Positions 30,581 through 32,014 of a DNA stretch of 32,014 nt are shown here, one piece after another. The notes under the pieces are model-generated. The model was not told the DNA's origin. It did not search any database and was given only the letters and a program-made list of their open reading frames with translations. A program made the position numbers and the translations under genes. The stretch is from Candidatus Colwelliibacteriota bacterium (GTDB taxonomy: Bacteria; Patescibacteriota; Minisyncoccia; UBA6257; Colwellbacteraceae), in NCBI GenBank assembly GCA_028710275.1, contig JAQTUL010000005.1, forward strand, positions 51,659 through 83,672, given 5' to 3'. Numbering within the stretch: the first letter of the stretch is position 1; each line of letters begins with the position of its first letter.

Positions 30581-32014
30581 TTATCTGGTCGCTGTTCCAA
30601 GATTAAGTAATGTCAGCGTCCAGCTGTTAGAATCGCAGGTCGAACTGGATTTCATGCGGGTAAAGAGCGAATCTCCGGAAACACTGGTCGATTGTCCTCC
30701 ATAATCAGATCCAACAGTCGTATATCCGGTATTATTGTATATCCACTCGTATTCTCCGACCGGCTTATTACAATCACAACTCAGGGCACCGCTCCTATAA
30801 TAGTAGGTAAATGACCCACAGCTACCGGAGGCACAGGTTCCGTATTTTGATTGGCATGCCGCTAGCGCGTGCTGAGCGTTGGTGCAGCTACTGCAGGTAT
30901 AACCGGTTCCCGCGCCGCTATCGAGCATTGAGACAGGAGGAGTATATCCCGGATAGTTACTAAACATAGCAAAACCGTTACCTGAGCGATATCCGGCAGT
31001 ATTCGTCTGATTGGCTCCGGAATTATATGAACCTCCGCCTCCTCCGGCATATGACCAAGTATAAGCCGAGCCACCAGAGTATCCTCCTCCGCCGGCACCT
31101 CCCCAACCGGCTCCATGAGTCGCACCGCCACCTCCGAATCCTCCGTTTGCGCTATAGCCGTACTGACTGATACCTCCCTGTCCGCCGTTTGTGAACGAAT
31201 ATCCAATATGAGAAGCGTTTGATCCATATCCACTATTACCGGTAAGTCCACCTCCTCCCGCGGCATTAGAACATCCTTGTCCGCCGCTCCCGCCACTTCC
31301 AGGAGCGCAACCGCTCGCTTGGTCATATGCACCCGAAGTCGATGTCGTACCCGCAATACCGCTTCCGCTTCCCGAAGCTCCTCCGCCTCCTCCAGCTACC
31401 ATGATCGCGACATTCGCGCTGTTAGTGACAAATGTTCCGCCTCCGCCTCCTCCCTCATAACCGTAAGTGGAAGTTCCGCCAGCCTGTCCGACAAGTATCT
31501 TAAGTACAGTCCCAGAGGTTAAAACAACATCTCCTTTAATACGAGCGCCAAGCCCTCCGGTATATCCATACGATGAAGCATTCCCTCCCTGAGCTCCCGC
31601 CGTATCGATAGTGAACGTTCCGTTGAAAGGTACCGTCCAGTTTTGGATTGTCCCAGTATATCCGCTTGATGTGGCATTAAAGGTTAATCCTAACGCCGCA
31701 TATACGAGATCGGCGCTGTACGCGCTGTCACCTGCACCGCTTGTCGCTTTAAAGCGATAATAATAGGTAGTGTTAGTGGCCACGGTGGAATCGATGTAGG
31801 AATTAACCACGCCGACAGTTGTGAGAAGCGTTGTTGGGGCCGGAGAGGTTGCTCTGTATATTTTATAGTTTGTTATCGGCGAACCATTATCAGCAGGCGT
31901 CGCCCATGAAACGGTAATACTGGTCGCGGCCGTGGCAGAAGCAGAGAGACCAGCCGGAGCATTAGGCGGAAGATTTAATGTTGTCGTGCACTGGCTTGCA
32001 TACGAACCCGAGTA
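30581..32014 (-). CDS. C-terminal part of a large FN3/glycine-rich/cysteine-rich surface protein
   Basis: The track begins at a GTG (31810), but the frame is open to the window edge, so the gene is longer; 477 residues are visible. Residues about 14-105 are an FN3 domain (ITVSWATPADNGSPITNYKI, then TTYYYRFKAT). About 112-365 is a glycine-rich domain with WTVPFNGTFTID, GAQGGNAS, GTVLKILVGQAGG and repeated GGGGGG/AGGGGGASG. This matches the layout of the glycine-rich domain family that includes the extracellular region of ALK/LTK receptors (PF12810 type). The C-terminus is Cys-rich (TCSSCTNAQHALAACQ, SCDC), recalling the 942-residue protein at 282. Likely an extracellular adhesin; the N-terminus lies outside the window. 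Confidence 0.82.
   Translation of the reverse strand, partial: YSGSYASQCTTTLNLPPNAPAGLSASATAATSITVSWATPADNGSPITNYKIYRATSPAPTTLLTTVGVVNSYIDSTVATNTTYYYRFKATSGAGDSAYSADLVYAALGLTFNATSSGYTGTIQNWTVPFNGTFTIDTAGAQGGNASSYGYTGGLGARIKGDVVLTSGTVLKILVGQAGGTSTYGYEGGGGGGTFVTNSANVAIMVAGGGGGASGSGSGIAGTTSTSGAYDQASGCAPGSGGSGGQGCSNAAGGGGLTGNSGYGSNASHIGYSFTNGGQGGISQYGYSANGGFGGGGATHGAGWGGAGGGGYSGGSAYTWSYAGGGGGSYNSGANQTNTAGYRSGNGFAMFSNYPGYTPPVSMLDSGAGTGYTCSSCTNAQHALAACQSKYGTCASGSCGSFTYYYRSGALSCDCNKPVGEYEWIYNNTGYTTVGSDYGGQSTSVSGDSLFTRMKSSSTCDSNSWTLTLLNLGTATR

Overview
This 32-kb window looks like chromosome of a Candidate Phyla Radiation (Patescibacteria, most likely Paceibacteria/Parcubacteria) bacterium. The reasons are a compact monoderm-type type IV pilus locus with no secretin gene, small membrane-anchored hypothetical proteins, four tRNA genes without an encoded CCA end, a LeuRS lacking the leucine-specific insertion, a LigA start with a divergent domain Ia, and many genes whose start codon lies only 7-10 nt after a TATAAT box (leaderless-type transcription). 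UGA is used as a stop codon, so this is not a code-25 lineage. The phylum assignment is inference; no rRNA is present to prove it.

Layout. Positions 1-227 hold the 5' end of ligA. Positions 282-7316 carry a minus-strand accessory block: a 942-residue cysteine-rich secreted protein, four membrane-anchored proteins that look like members of one paralogous family, and a CmpB-like multi-pass membrane protein. Positions 7313-17506 are the type IV pilus locus on the minus strand, transcribed pilM-pilN-pilO-(PilP-like)-pilB-pilT-pilC, then major pilin-pilD-four minor pilins, and running on without a break into the accessory block. A divergent promoter region separates pilM from comF (17548-18222, plus). 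Positions 18411-22249 hold a small CPR-type membrane protein and two large prepilin fusions, one with a tail-fibre-like C-terminus and one with a LamG-like lectin domain. Around them are a tRNA-Ser(CGA), a long perfect palindrome and degenerate intergenic repeats. Positions 22261-24970 hold exonuclease III, an orphan LivK-type binding protein and an RBBP9-like hydrolase. Positions 25026-25889 are a tRNA/repeat island: two tRNA-Ala, one tRNA-Ser, a 104-bp duplication that includes a tRNA 3' end with its terminator, and an inverted repeat that prolongs a tRNA acceptor stem. The rest carries an HD-domain protein, an FN3 protein, leuS, a TatD nuclease and the 3' part of a large FN3/glycine-rich/cysteine-rich surface protein open at the right edge.

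How it fits together. PilB and PilT power extension and retraction on a PilC/PilM/PilN/PilO platform; PilD processes at least six prepilin-like proteins in the window; ComF next door suggests DNA uptake. The pilin-adhesin fusions, cysteine-rich proteins and glycine-rich surface protein suggest an attachment apparatus, which would suit an episymbiont. The most interesting unexplained elements are the four-member paralogous family downstream of the minor pilins, the adhesive pilin fusions and the tRNA-linked repeats.
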